Shown here one piece after another: positions 9,622 through 21,733 of a stretch of 60,000 bases of DNA. The position numbers were made by a program, and so were the translations under genes. The number at the start of each line of letters is the position of its first letter. Position 1 is the stretch's first letter. The notes beneath the pieces are model-generated. The model saw only the letters and a program-made list of their open reading frames with translations. It ran no database searches and was not told the DNA's origin. The stretch comes from Cryptomeria japonica (taxonomy: Eukaryota; Streptophyta; Pinopsida; Cupressales; Cupressaceae), in NCBI RefSeq assembly GCF_030272615.1, contig NC_081415.1:367768667-367828666 (forward strand), given 5' to 3'.

Positions 9622-11830
9622 TATTTTTGGAATTTTTCAAGGATAATGTATGATATGCAACTAAATGCAAACTAAATAGATGAAGATGCAATCTATGTTT
9701 TTGGTTGTTTTTCAAGATTTTGACAAACTTTTGAATGCAAATCTAAAAGAGACCCTTAGGAAATTGAAATGATGTCTATACCTCAAAGGACAAAAGGACT
9801 TAATTGACAAAGGACAAGATGACGATGTCTCCCCTATATGCTTGGATACTAAGCTAGGTTTGACGAAATGATATTGATGACAAAAAGACAAAAGGTTTGA
9901 TAAGGTCTAGACTTCCTAACAATGACTTAGGGTTTATCAAAGATTTGGATTACTCAAGTATGACAAAACCTAGTTTTTGAGACTATATGCAAAAGGACAA
10001 CTGCTATGATATGATCTTAATATGATATGGTGATTACCTAAGCTTAATGAAGAGACTTAGGATATGCAAATGCAAATGTATGACAATGTCAACCTAAGGT
10101 TTAATTATGAAATGATATTACTCTTATGCAAGAGGACATATGCAAATAGATGACTTTTATTGACATGCAAAAGAAGTATGACTTAGGTGAAACCTAAACT
10201 TGATACTTGACAATGAACTTGCAAAATGCAAACTAGGATGAACCTAAATGCAAGTGACATAAGAGTTGAGACAAGTTTTTGACCAATGTTGGACAACCAT
10301 GCTTGAAGTATGATCTTTGAATCTTGTTGAATGTTTGTTGGATGAATGTCTTTGGTGTTTGATCTTATGTTATATCAATGTGCTTGTTCTTGAAATGGTA
10401 TTCAACTTTTGACAATCAAAGAATACAAGATGTTATAACTTAGACTGAAGACAATCATGCTCATTTCCACATTCCCTAGGGTAGGCAAAGACATTAGGTA
10501 CTTGAGAGGTAGACTCATTATGAGATTCAAGGAGAATACATAGATGCTTGACCCCACGGGCTCCCCTCCATGGCACTCACTTCTCAGGGCAGCCAAGCAT
10601 CAGTCCCCATGGAATCTCCCCATGGCGAACTTAGTATCTCTTCCAAGTATCCGAATTTGTCCTTCTCAAGCAACTAGAAGGGTTTTTGGCCTCTAAAAAC
10701 AAGGTATGTAGTAAGGATTTCTGTTAAGCATTACTCCTTGATGTCATGCAAGCATGATTGAGACATTAAGCCCATCAAGATACCAACAAATGTAGTCACG
10801 CAAGCGCGATTTAGACCAAGAGGCCCTACTTAGATGTTGATATGAGAAAGAGTTTCAAGGGGCATCACTTCCCAAGTAACTACAATTCCCACGTAACACT
10901 TCCTTCAAAGCTTTCGCTCATCAGGTATTTGTTTATAGTGAGTTAGAATGCCCAGGAATTCTAGCCGTACTCACTTTGGGTCGTTCCCTTCTCACGATTA
11001 TCACTTGCTTGCTAAAGCAAAGTGGTCGGGAAGGCAGGCCCTCTAATGGAGACAAACAATCAACAAGACAAGCATGGTATTGAAGATCTGGATTTCTGAT
11101 CACCCTATAAAGGATGAGAGCATACTCTCCTACTCCAATGTCATACTTAGAAAACAAAGCAAACAAGGGTTCATTTCCAACCTATTTAAAAAAATCACTA
11201 AGTGCCTAATTAGAAAACTCAAACACACAATTTGGTTGTTTCTCCAAGGCAACCTGCAAAACACATGTCAGAAGTTTGATTTGTAGTCTTTGACCATCGA
11301 ATCTGCATAACACACGTTAGTAATTTGATTTTTAGTCTTTGTCATGCGTAAGCCAAGATCCTGCACAAATAATCAGTACCAAAATCCAAAACACAGATGA
11401 TCTGATTTATGAAAACTATCAAAATTTCAGTCCACTTCGAGAAGGCATAACTTTCTCATCCTAGCTCCAAATTACAAACCGTTTAATGCGTTAGAAAGGT
11501 ATTCAAATAATCTAGAACCAAATTTCGGAAACTAGACCCTCAAAATTGCAATTTACTAAAACATAGAAAATTTTTCAAGTAAAAACTGCATTTTTTACCT
11601 CTGTTCTGGACTTTACACAGGCGCAAAAGTTATGACACAGGCGCAAGATGTCTGACACAAGCGCAGAATGTCTTGACACAGGCGCAAGACTCTTCAACAT
11701 AGGCGCAAGATGCTTCACACAGGCGCAGAAGTGTCCAGAATGCACTGCACGGCCCTGTTTTTGAGTTTTTCACCTGCAAATCAGCATAGAAGCACTCCAA
11801 AACACAGTAAGATGGTTAGAAGGTTAGTAT
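9622..11830 (-). other. Leader region of the PMD element (no gene)
   Basis: Between the primer site and the large sense ORF I see no supportable coding region. It is rich in ATGCAAA and ATGACAAA words, with a less AT-rich part at about 10540-11060. It contains the motif array at 11615-11727. It would be the long 5' leader of the genomic RNA. Confidence 0.6.
11615..11727. repeat. Direct array of the 11-bp motif with 20-21-bp spacing (right array)
   Basis: Six copies of ACACAGGCGCA, some with one change (ACACAAGCGCA, ACATAGGCGCA), start at 11615, 11635, 11655, 11676, 11697 and 11717. All face one way. The spacer sequences differ, so only the motif and its period are conserved. It lies about 100 bases inside the primer site. 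Confidence 0.92.
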
Positions 11831-11848
11831 TTCACACCGGGTTCACCA
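11831..11848 (-). other. Primer-binding-like site of the PMD element
   Basis: On the minus strand TGGTGAACCCGGTGTGAA follows the LTR end ...CTACA after a 5-base spacer (TTAAC). It begins with the TGG expected opposite a tRNA CCA end. I cannot assign the tRNA with confidence. Confidence 0.7.
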
Positions 11849-11853
11849 GTTAA

Positions 11854-13382
11854 TGTAGCGTAGAAATTAGGATTTATCAAAAGATAAATAGATCAATCAA
11901 AACACTAGATATGATAGCTTAATCAAAGGAATACTCATGGAAATGAACCTAATTCTAAAGCACATTCAATGAAGGTATGAAAATGAAGCATTCAAAAGAA
12001 AACATTAAGAAAACCAGATCCAAGATTGAATACTCCTTCCATGCGGCTCCATTGTTGTTCTTTCCTCTTCAATAATTTTGTGGATCTCACCTACAAGTGC
12101 CCACACAATTGAAAGCAAAAAGGCTCAAGAGTACTAGAAACGAAGGTTTGGTAAAAATTCGAGATTCATGAAGGAATTGATTGAAGAAAACATCCAATTT
12201 ATAGAAGAATTGGATAAATGAGCAAATTAGTATGAAAGAGATTTGAATAGAAATTCAAATCAATAATAGCAAAATTATGACATATCCATGACAAATTGCT
12301 ATGCAAGGCTTATGACAATTCATGACAAATTTCTATGTCAAGAATTTATGACATTTTATGACAAATTCATGACAAATTCTATGACACATTTCTATGTCAA
12401 GAATTTTATGACAATTTATGACATTTTATGACAAATTTCTATGTCATTGCCATAAATTTAGGAAAGAAATAGGAGAAAATTGAATTTAAGAATTAAGAAA
12501 TTAGGAAATTAGAAAATAATGAAAATAGGAAATTAGAAATTGAAAGAAATTAGAAATTAGGATTTAGTGAATTAATTAATAATTTTTCATTTATTAATCA
12601 ATTCACAAAGAGGAATAATTAGACAATTAAATGAAGATTTAATTGTAATAAGGAAACTTAGGATAAATAAGTAATTTATTTAATCCTAAAGGAAGAAATG
12701 ACAAATTAGGTTAAATGATTGAATCATGAAACCCTAGAAGACGAATTAGAAATGCGAGGATGATAATTAGGTCTATAATTGACTTGATCATGTTTTGATT
12801 TGATAAATGACCAATGCGACAAAATGATTTGATTGATAGATGCGCCAATTGAGACAAATAACGATCGATGACAAATCGGTTGAAAAATGACAAAATTGAC
12901 AAAATAGATTGCAAGATGACAAGATTAGACATGACCACGATCGATGACAAATCGATCGCAAAATGACAAGATTGAAGGATTGATGATAAATCGACAAGAT
13001 TGATAAACCGATCGCCAAATGATAAGATTGAAAACAGGACAAAACCCTAATTAGGATTGACGATGTCCAAAATGATAAGATTGATAGGAGGACAAAACCC
13101 TAATTAGGATTGACGATGTCCAAAATGATGACAAATGAATACGCACATTGATGCGACAGGGTAAAATTGATCAAAATCATGACTGAATATTGTTGTCGAC
13201 AAGATCAAATTCAAGGATGAGATGATTGAAGAATATAGAAGAATGACTCGATGTTCGCAAATGATAAAGACCAAGTGCGTGACATAGGAGAAATGTTAAT
13301 GCGATGCAAAAACCTAAAATGAGGCAATGCGCAAATGTTAAAGTATGACCTTGCAAGCGTTGACCATTTTTGGGTGTCTACA
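11854..13382 (-). repeat. PMD element 5' LTR (right copy)
   Basis: 1529 bp, partner of 891-2419. It would hold the promoter for the minus-strand transcript. I saw no clear TATA box that I would call. Confidence 0.95.
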
Positions 13383-13387
13383 CAAAC
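13383..13387. repeat. Target-site duplication, right copy (CAAAC)
   Basis: Exact partner of 886-890. The G1 coding sequence resumes immediately after it. Confidence 0.93.
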
Positions 13388-15383
13388 AACTCTTTAGAAT
13401 ATTCTTCTAATTCATCTTATTATGGCATTGAGACCTATGTCACCCCACCATCTCTATCTGATATGGCATCCCTTTATGTCCTATTTTTTACATCCTAGTT
13501 AAAAGTGGATATAATGGAAATTGTTGTGGCATAAATGAACAAGGGATTAAGGTTCTTTTAGAAAATAACATATGTGAACCCACATTTGGACTTGGATATA
13601 ATCCTTCAAATCCTACCAAAACTTCTAAAATACCATCTCTCAATGTCAATGCTATATTTAGTATTGATGATGAATTATTTTCAATTAAATCGTCCTCTAC
13701 ATCTCTCTACACTCACCCTACTCATAAGGAAATTATGGTGGTTGACAAGTCTCTTTATTAATCTCCCCAAGAGATTGGAAATCCCACTTATGAGGCTTTA
13801 TCTTTTATTCATTCTAATATCCTCTCTTCTAGAAAAGAGTCCCTTATGAATTATACTTGTCCCTCTCCTAAGGTTTCTTGTGTGCAAGAGGAACATGACT
13901 TAGAAGCCTATTTTTCTCCTACAATATACTTTCTTCATCAAAACATTTCAATACTTATCATCTTATACATGTTTTTTCTTTCATTGATGATAGAGAATTG
14001 AACATGTCATAAATTCAAATTCCTCATCCAATCTATCATATATTTATAAAAAATTAGTGGCTATTATGATGCTCTTTATCATGTGACATTGGTAGCTTAC
14101 CTAATGGGGGCTCATTGTCATTTATTATAGTGAAATTTCATTTGCAATCATACTTTGGAAGCAACATAATAGCCTATTTTTGTCCCATCTCTTGTCTCTA
14201 TGTATGGGGGCAAGAATGATTTCAAACATCTCTCCTTCTTAAGATTAAACTTTCCCTTTGGTGAAGTAGTGTCTTCTATAAGGATTTTGTATTGATTTTA
14301 GAGGTGTTCATTCCTATTGGGAATTCCCTCTCTCATATTGGAAAAGTTCCCCTAATGAGGATCTTAAGTACATATCCTTAATTAGGACCTATTCCTTGGT
14401 GTTGGAAGTCTCTAATCATTCATCAAATTCTTTTCTTAATTAAGTGGTATCTTTTTTAAGGAACCCTTCTATGTTGTGAACATGCATATCCCTGATGAGG
14501 ATCCCTTTCCTTATTTTAGAAGAGTGTTTGTTTTATACATTATCTCTCTTTTATGTCCTCATTTCTATGCTTGGGAGCAGGAATGATATTTCTATCTCTC
14601 TTTTTCTAAAGATTTATCTTTCCTTTGTTAGTTGTATTTTTTCATTTGATGTCATTTATTGCATAGAATATGTGTCTTCCTTATCTAGGACCTATTATTT
14701 TTTTGAGATAATACATCTTTCATGAACAATATCTCCATAGTGAAAGTTTGTAATTCTTTTTCAAGAATCCACTCTTTTCTAAATATTGGAGAAGACGTGT
14801 ATTTTTATTTTCCATCTCTTTAAAGATGTTCTTTATCAAAGATCCCTTCTATTCTTTAAGGTGGATGTATTTGTATAATGATCTCTTCCTCCTTTTTCAT
14901 AATTTAAAAGGTAATTCTTTTTGAAACCCTAATTTTGCATTTTGTGCTTAATCTTTCATTTTGTGTTAGAGAGCTTCGATTCTCACATTCTTGGTTGTAT
15001 CAAAATTGTGGTGTAGTTGTCTTTCTTACCAAATGATTCTCCATTAGTTTTGATCTTGCATCAAACCTTCTTGTGAGCACTTATCATAAATTTTCCTTCA
15101 CAATTTGATGTGGTAAACATTACCCTATTTGAACTCACTAATTAGCAAGCTGAAATAGGGGGCATATAGCTACCTGCAAATTTCATCATTTTCTTAGTAA
15201 GCATTTAGGTAATTTTTTTATTATATCTAACAATATGGTTTTGTAGGATGCAATTCCTAACAGTGTACTACAGATACCATTGGGGGCTTTGTTCGACACC
15301 TCATGGATATATCCTTTTTCATGAAATGTTTACTTTTGTGTACTTTAGCTTGCATATGCGCGTAGTGTCATATGACTGCTAAA
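13388..15383 (+). pseudogene. G1: continuation of the Gypsy polyprotein and degenerate 3' region
   Basis: The reading resumes directly after the CAAAC duplication. 13388-13980 is broken coding sequence with stops and frame changes. It includes a segment INEQGIKVLLENNICEPTFG followed by LGYNPSNPTK, the G-patch-like stretch that follows protease in many plant Gypsy polyproteins. RT and integrase do not follow. From about 13980 to 15383 I see only AT-rich, stop-laden sequence with an internal purine tract near 15152 (GAAATAGGGGGCA). The RT and integrase part was probably deleted, or the element was already non-autonomous. Confidence 0.6.
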
Positions 15384-15395
15384 GTGGGGGCTAAA
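15384..15395 (+). other. Polypurine tract of G1
   Basis: GTGGGGGCTAAA lies directly before TGTAGCGTCG. It marks the start of the G1 3' LTR and confirms plus-strand orientation. Confidence 0.75.
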
Positions 15396-15563
15396 TGTAG
15401 CGTCGTAAATTGTACACCCTTAATTGGGTGGTACAACTCCATGCTTAGGTTAGCACTTGTCTTAGTGTGTTGCATCTTGCATTTTAATTTCTCTTTAAGC
15501 ATTTAATTAAATAATTCAATTTAATCTAAATTCCTCTTTCACCCCTATAAACTATCAGCATAT
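15396..15563 (+). repeat. G1 LTR, first part (interrupted by element A)
   Basis: The LTR begins TGTAGCGTCG after the purine tract and is cut after 168 bases by element A. The rest appears to resume at 35084. No second LTR copy lies in the window to fix its end. Confidence 0.65.
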
Positions 15564-17067
15564 TGTTGGAATATCTAATGAAGACAATAATGGAGAGATT
15601 ATTGGCATATGGAGATGATGATGAGATGAGAAGATGACCGGTAAATTTATTGTTGGTAAAGTTGGTAAAGTTGATGGATATTGTTGGCTAGATGATGTTG
15701 ATATAGTTGTAATTTTTTTGATGACTTTATTTGTGTTGTCATTGATGGAAACCATGTTTGTTGGGTCATCTAAGTCATCTAGGCCTACTGGTAGAGGAAT
15801 GTACTAGACAAAAAAACTGCTAAGTTGCACAATATACCGGTAAGAAGGAACAATGTGATTATCAAGACACTAGTATGGATGATTGGTGAAGAGTTTGATG
15901 TTGCGGTGTGGAATATATGTTTATGACATTGGCATGAGTCTGTGATTGCAACCGCATCAACAAATACAATATATTTAGTGAGTTATGATTGACTATCATA
16001 AACTCTATGAAGAAGAATGTATACCTGTAACAGATCTTTAACCGGTAATGATTTATGGTTTGGCAGTGAATCTTATCATGTTAATTTATTAGTGATGACA
16101 TTTCAGAAACTGTGTGTGATGATAAGATTGCATTTAAGCACGTACAAGGATCAAATTTCTTAAGAAACAACAAAGTGCTTAGAAAAATGTGACAAGGGTT
16201 TGATGGCTTATCAAATCGATGTGCGCTGATGTGTGGTGACCATTCAACGGTAGAAATTGTCTTGAAATTCATTGTAATGATCTGCAAATGATTTGTAAAT
16301 ATTTGTAATAATCTGAAATGTAAATTCAATGTATTTTGAATGTTTTTAGGGTTTTGTAACGACCTAGTTGAAAAGAGTATTTAGGTCGAGTTTGAGAAGA
16401 GATTTTGTGTCTGTGGTTTAAGAAGAAGGGTGTACCGAATGAGATTGAAGAGTCTACATGTGTGTAGAAGAGATTGAGCTGAACTAAATATGTACTAGCA
16501 AGTAAGGAAGTGTTGTGATTAGATCATTTGCCCTATTGTTCCCTAATAGTCACAACAGTATTGAAATTCCTTAACTCGGTTGATCCTAACAAGTCTTATT
16601 TGTAAAATCCCTTGACTGGGTGGCTCATTAGCTTGATTTTAAAATCCTCTAACAAGGTTACTCCTAATAGGGTAGAGATCCTAACAGGGCTAAGGCAAAA
16701 TCCCTTAACCGAGTGACTCCTAAAAGGGTCTTCTCTTAACTGAACATATTATAAAGCTCCTAACTAGGCTAGGCCTTTAACCGAGTGCATTTCAAAAGAG
16801 TGCAAGTAATTTGAGGGTGCTAATTCCCACTGTGGTTTTTCCCACTTGGGTTTCCACGTGAAAAATCTATGTATTCATATGGTGGTCATTTTGCTAATAT
16901 GTGTATTTGATATTATTACTTTATTTGCATGTTGATGAACACTTAAGTGAATGGTTTTATAAATTATTCTAATGGACTATTTGAGTAGTTATGATACTGG
17001 TTTTTTAAGTGTTTTTAACTACTGATTCACCCCCCTTCTCAGTAGTTACTAAATCCTCATAATAACA
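15564..17067 (+). repeat. Element A 5' LTR
   Basis: About 1.5 kb. Aligns with 33557-35083 with many substitutions and small indels. It contains a run of CCTAACAGGGT/CCTTAACCGAGT-type short repeats at 16540-16800, a feature shared in style with the B and C LTRs. Confidence 0.9.
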
Positions 17068-17069
17068 AT

Positions 17070-17081
17070 TGGTATTAGAGC
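17070..17081 (+). other. Element A primer-binding site
   Basis: TGGTATTAGAGC, one change from the initiator-Met tRNA consensus TGGTATCAGAGC, located 2 bases after the LTR. Confidence 0.88.
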
Positions 17082-17149
17082 ACTAGGTTCTCTTTGTGCA
17101 GAAGCTTAACGCTTGAGGTAAAGATCTGAGATGATGAAGAAGGAGGGTC

Positions 17150-17990
17150 CTAAGTCATAAAGGATAACTATAGAATATGGAGTGACAGAATGAAGATCTA
17201 CATCAAAGGAATGGGGGCACAATTCTGGTTGCATCTTGAAAATCAGTATTCACCTCCTACCGGTACTCTGACTACAGATCAACTCAAGGAACAACAGGAG
17301 AATATTCAAATATTGGAAGCCATTGTAAGTACACTTTCTGATTCTAAGTATATTGATGTCCATGGTTTAGAAGTTACTTATGAAGTTTGGGAAAAGTTGA
17401 AGATGATTTATGGTGGAGATGAGCATGTGCAAAAAGCTAAAGAAGAAAGCCTAAGAGGCAAGTTTGATGACATGAAGATGATGGAAGGTGAGAACATCAC
17501 CTAGTATGGACAAAGAATAAAAGAAGTAGTTGGAGGAATCAAAAGTGTTGGTGGATCCATAACTGAAGACACGGTGGTAAGTAAAATGCTAAGAACCTTA
17601 TTGTCTTCTTATTCTATTAGAGTATCTGCTATCCAAGAATCGATGTCAATCAGCAAAGATAAAGTTACAGTTGATTCTTTGATAGGAAAGCTTACTACTT
17701 TTGAGTTAAATAGCTTTGACAATAGTGTACCTAAAGTGGAATTTTCTTTCAAATCATCAATATCTACTGCACCGGTAAGAAAATGAATGGATGTCTATAG
17801 GTCAAGTCATCATGGCGGTGGTAATGTAGAAGTGGATGGTGAAGATAACTTGATGGAAATTGAGGCTTTATTAGCAAATAAACTTCCTAGAGGCACTAGT
17901 AAGTACAAAGGCAAGCTTCCTCTTAAATGCTTCTGATGTAGCAAGATATGACATATTGCTACTAATTGTCCTAACAATGATTAGAAAGAA
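17150..17990 (+). pseudogene. Element A Gag (UBN2-type, Copia), broken
   Basis: A Gag of the Copia UBN2 type is readable through several breaks. 17190-17504 includes GAQFWLHLENQYSPPTGT, YEVWEKLKMIYGG and AKEESLRGKFDDMKM. It ends in TAG where a CAG (Gln) fits before YGQRIKEVVGG. 17574-17786 continues with LSSYSIRVSAIQE. The zinc knuckle follows in another frame near 17930 and is damaged (a stop falls at the second position after CF and another before HIATNC). Gag would form the particle that packages the RNA. It is not functional here. Confidence 0.82.
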
Positions 17991-17999
17991 AAGTTTAGA

Positions 18000-18971
18000 A
18001 AGTATAAAGGAAAAGAAAAGAAACAATGCTATGTTGCAGTTGATGAAGGTGTTACCGATGAAGAATATGAGGATGAAGATAATGAGGAAATTGTTTTTGT
18101 ATCAGTGATGGAAGATATCTCTGACAAGAAATCTTCAGTGTCTCATATTGACAGCAGTGATGAGTGGGTCATTTATAGTGGTTGCTCACATCACATGACT
18201 GGTGACAAGAACAAGTTCATATCACTTGATGAATTTGATGGTGGAATAGTGAGATTTGGCAACAATTCACCATGTATGGTAAAAGGTAAAGGTTCAATTT
18301 ATTTAAATGAAAAAGGTAATGTTGATGATGTGTATTGGGTTGAAGGATTAAAGCATAACTTGTTGAGTGTTGGTCAGCTAAATGATAAAGATTATCATCT
18401 TGAGTTTAAGAATGGAGTGTGCAGGACTTTAGGATGCAAAGGAGAACTGATTGCTACCGGTAAATAGACAAAAGGTAACTTATTTCATCTAAACAATAAT
18501 GTTAGCAATTGTTTGGTTGAAAAAGTTGAAGATAGTTGGTTATGGCATAGAAGATTTTGTCATGTGAATTTTGATAATGTGGTTAAGGTTAGCAAGTCAA
18601 ATATGGTTAGAGGTATGCCACAACTAGTCAAACAAGACAATGTGAGTTGTAAAGAGTGTCAATTGGGTACGATGACTACTTCCTCTTTCAAGAGAAAATC
18701 ATTTTCTTTTGAAAATATTTTAGATTTGGTGCACACTAATTTATGTGGTCCTATGAGGACTAGGAGTTTTTATGGTGAGAAATATTTCATGATAATTACT
18801 AATGATCATTCAAGAATGATTTGGGTTATATTTTTTAAGGAGAAGTCTGATGCCTTCATTAAGTTTAAGGCATTCAAACCCTTAGTGGAGAAAGAAACCA
18901 GTAAGAACCTAAAGTGCCTAAGATCTGAACGGGGTGGAGAATTCACATCAGTTGAATTTATGAAATACTGA
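18000..18971 (+). pseudogene. Element A protease and N-terminal integrase
   Basis: 18105-18467 holds an acidic linker and the protease active-site region VIYSGCSHHMTGDK. The family has DSG, so the catalytic Asp has become Tyr. VEGLKHNLLSVGQL follows. After a TAG at 18465-18467 (CAG fits), 18513-18971 holds the GAG-pre-integrase zinc-binding region (WLWHRRFCHVN, then CKECQLG) and the first part of the integrase core, with TNDHSR in place of the usual IDDYSR and SERGGEFTS in place of SDQGGEF. Both changes hit catalytic Asp positions or their neighbours, so the enzyme would be inactive even without the stops. Confidence 0.85.
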
Positions 18972-19482
18972 TGTGAATGGAATCAAGAGACAATTGTCTG
19001 CACCAAGGACACCATAGTAGAATGGAATTGCGGAAAGGAGGAACCAGACCATAGTTGAGGCAGCTAGAACAATGTTGATACAAGGAGATGTACCTAAAAT
19101 GTTTTGGAGAGAAGTTGTTAGCACTACAGTATACATAATGAACTGGGTATTGGTTAAGAAAGGTAATGATAAAACACCCTATGAATTATGGCCTGGTCAT
19201 ACTCCTAATGTCAGCTATTTCAAAGTTTTTAGCAGTAGGTGTTACATAAAGAGAGATGATTATACTGGAAAGTTTGATCCTAAGAGTGATGAAGGAACTT
19301 TCCTTGGTTATTCAACTAAGAGAAAAGCATTCAAGTGCTTTAACAAAAGAACTAAGAAGATTGTGGAAAGTTTTAATGTGAAATTTGATGAGTATTATGA
19401 TAAATCTGATGATACTAGCAAATCAGATGCAGTTGAGGAACATAAGCTAGTGATTATTGAACCAAAAGTTCAAATGATGTAG
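18972..19482 (+). pseudogene. Element A C-terminal integrase core
   Basis: After a frameshift near 18970, degraded sequence up to about 19070 corresponds to the third catalytic (Glu) region. 19072-19482 is then open, with VPKMFWREVVSTTVYIMNW, YELWPGHTPNVSYFKVF and a DEGTFLGYSTKRKAFKCFNK segment, all standard for Copia integrase. It ends at a stop followed by an out-of-frame acidic linker to 19690. Confidence 0.82.
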
Positions 19483-19679
19483 AGAAGAATAGTGTGGAGG
19501 ATACTACTTAGCTGAAAGAAGATGAAGACGAAGAACAAGAACAAGAAGAGACTTCTATACCAAAACCGGTTATACCCAGATATGTAAAGATGAATCACTT
19601 AGCAAATCAGATAATTGGAGATAAGAATGTTGGAGTACAAACAAGAAGAAAGATCAAAGAAAGTGCTTGTCTAATTTCC

Positions 19680-20552
19680 ACAGTTGAACCTAAGACAATG
19701 AGAGAAGCTCTTAAGGATGATGATTGGATAAAGGCTATGAATGAAGAGCTTGATTAAATAGAGAAGAACAACACTTGGTCACCTATCCCTAGACCGACTA
19801 ATAAAAATGTAATTGGTACTAAGTGGTCATTTAGAAACAAACTGAATGAAGATGGTGAAGTGGTTAAGAACAAGGCTAGAGTAGATTGCAAAGAACATGC
19901 ACAAGAAGAAGGTGGGGATTATGGAGAAACCTTTGCACTAGTTGCTAGACTTGAAGGAGTTAGAATGCTACTTGTATTTGCTGCATTTAAGGGATTCACG
20001 GTTTACCAAATGGATGTGAAGTTTGCATTTTTAAATAGAATTATAGACGAAGAAGTTTACATCAAACAACTAGATGGGTTTGCATTGACTGGAGACAAGG
20101 ACATGGTGTGGAAACTGCATAAATATTTATATGGATTAAAGCAAGCTCTAAGGGAATAGTTTGAGAGACTCCATTTACATCTGATAAAGATTAGATTTTA
20201 GAGAACCAGTGAGGACAACAACATTTACTTGAAGATAGAAGGAGATAAGTTACTGATTGTGGAAGTATTTGTAGATGATATCATATTTGGAGGAGATGAT
20301 GACATGAGTTTAACCTTTATAGAAGAAATGAAAAAGGAATTTGAAATGTCTCTAATAGGTGAGATTAAATTTTTCGTTGTTTTGCAAGTACAATAGATGA
20401 AAGGAGGAATCTTTATTAGTCAGTCCAAATATGTGAAGGAGGTATTGAAAACCTTTGGAATGGAAGATTGTAAACCAATTAGAACTCCTATGATTACAGG
20501 TTGTAGATTATCAAACGAAGATGATTAGACCCAATGAATAAAACTGAGTATA
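19680..20552 (+). pseudogene. Element A reverse transcriptase, N-terminal part
   Basis: RT begins near 19690 (EALKDDDWIKAMNEELD) and continues through NVIGTKW, YQMDVKFAFLN and LYGLKQAL to the catalytic box FVDDIIFGG near 20270. Stops include TAA at the Gln codon of ELDQIEK, TAG at the Trp codon of RE-W-FERL and TAG at Gln codons. The frame ends in SNEDD...TEYRS, where element B inserted; the next residues, MIGKLHYV, are at 32556 after B. Confidence 0.85.
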
Positions 20553-20557
20553 GATCA
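20553..20557. repeat. Target-site duplication of element B (GATCA), left; partner at 32551-32555
   Basis: GATCA on both sides. With one copy and B removed, the Arg-Ser-Met codons of A's RT read through. Confidence 0.9.
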
Positions 20558-21671
20558 TATTGGCTTGATGATGATTGTAATGTATTCATCACTTGTTGTC
20601 ATTGATGAAACACTCTCACACACACATATGATTACATTGACTACCGGTGTAACTTCATTGGTTTACACTGTTAACTGGTATGTTTAACGTCTATCTCTAA
20701 CTGATACTCTGTGTCAACCAGTATGCGCTTAAGAGATAATATGTGGTTACATTAAGTTGACATTAAAATAAAGATGAGAATGAAGATGGAGATCAAATAA
20801 AAGATTCTAGGACAACGGTTCACTTGTTTTGTTCCAACCAGTATTGAATCTAACCGGTATCTGATTTTGTGATGAGTTACTAGCACCATTTTCTTGACGA
20901 TCATTTTTGTGATGAGTTATGTTTACTTGTCTAGATACACTGCACCTAGGAAATTATGTTCCTATGGCCGACATAAGATTTTTATGTCTATTTAAAGATA
21001 TCTTAGTGAATCATTTAAAAGAGAGAACTGATATAGAAAAGGATTTTATGCGAATACTGATATGCATAAAGAGTGAAAGCTTTTGTTGAAGAGCGATAAG
21101 TGTTAAGATGAAGAGAAATGTTGAATGTACTTAGAATGATCTGATCAAGCAAGTCTTGTGCTACTCAGAACATATCAAACCTTTCTTGTTGTTTTCTAAT
21201 CATTACAACATAATCAAATCCCCTAACCGGGTAAGCTCTAACAAGCTTCATTATACAATCCTATAACAAGGTGATCCATTAGTTTGGATTCTCAAATCCT
21301 CCATCGAGGTTACTCCTAACAGGATAGTACTCTTAACAGGGTATAAGCTTCTAATCAAGCTTGGGATCTCTAACAAGATTCACTCCTACCAGAGCACTTT
21401 GTAAGACCTTAACCGGTCATTTATCTATTGCTGCAAATAGATAACTTGTGAGTTCCATCTCACCATGGTTTTTACCTATTTGGGTTTTCCACGTATAAAC
21501 ACTTGTGTTATGGTGGATGTTCTACTTTATGTGGATGCTATTATTTCATTTTGGATAGCATGTATTTTATTTAAATGCTTGGTTAAGTTCATCTACCGGT
21601 TAGTATTTGAAGTTGTGTGTGTTTTGGTGTCACTAATTCACCCCCCCTCTCAATGCTTTTCAAGTCCATTA
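20558..21671 (+). repeat. Element B 5' LTR
   Basis: 1114 bp, the same length as 31437-32550, with several percent substitutions. It includes ACCGGT-containing words and the CACCCCCCCTCTCA tract near its end that is typical of this LTR group. Confidence 0.9.
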
Positions 21672-21673
21672 AT

Positions 21674-21685
21674 TGGTATCAAAGC
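21674..21685 (+). other. Element B primer-binding site
   Basis: TGGTATCAAAGC, one base from the initiator-Met tRNA consensus, 2 bases after the LTR end. Confidence 0.85.
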
Positions 21686-21733
21686 CTAACTTATTTGAAG
21701 CCTAACCACTTAAAAGGGAATCTTGAAACTACC

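Larger units (their letters stand above)
891..13382 (-). mobile_element. PMD element: young non-autonomous LTR retrotransposon carrying an antisense PMD gene
   Basis: It has two 1529-bp direct repeats (891-2419 and 11854-13382), each TGTAG...CTACA on the plus strand. The flanking duplication is CAAAC at 886-890 and 13383-13387. A primer-binding-like site next to the right LTR and a purine tract next to the left LTR both place the element on the minus strand, so it reads right to left. The interior (2420-11853) has one long sense ORF and an oppositely oriented PMD gene, but no protease, RT, RNase H or integrase that I can find. It is inserted in the G1 polyprotein. I noted only three LTR mismatches (896/11859, 1047/12010, 2205/13168), so it is by far the youngest insertion here. 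The Ty3/Gypsy-type assignment rests on LTR and purine-tract style only. Confidence 0.93.
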
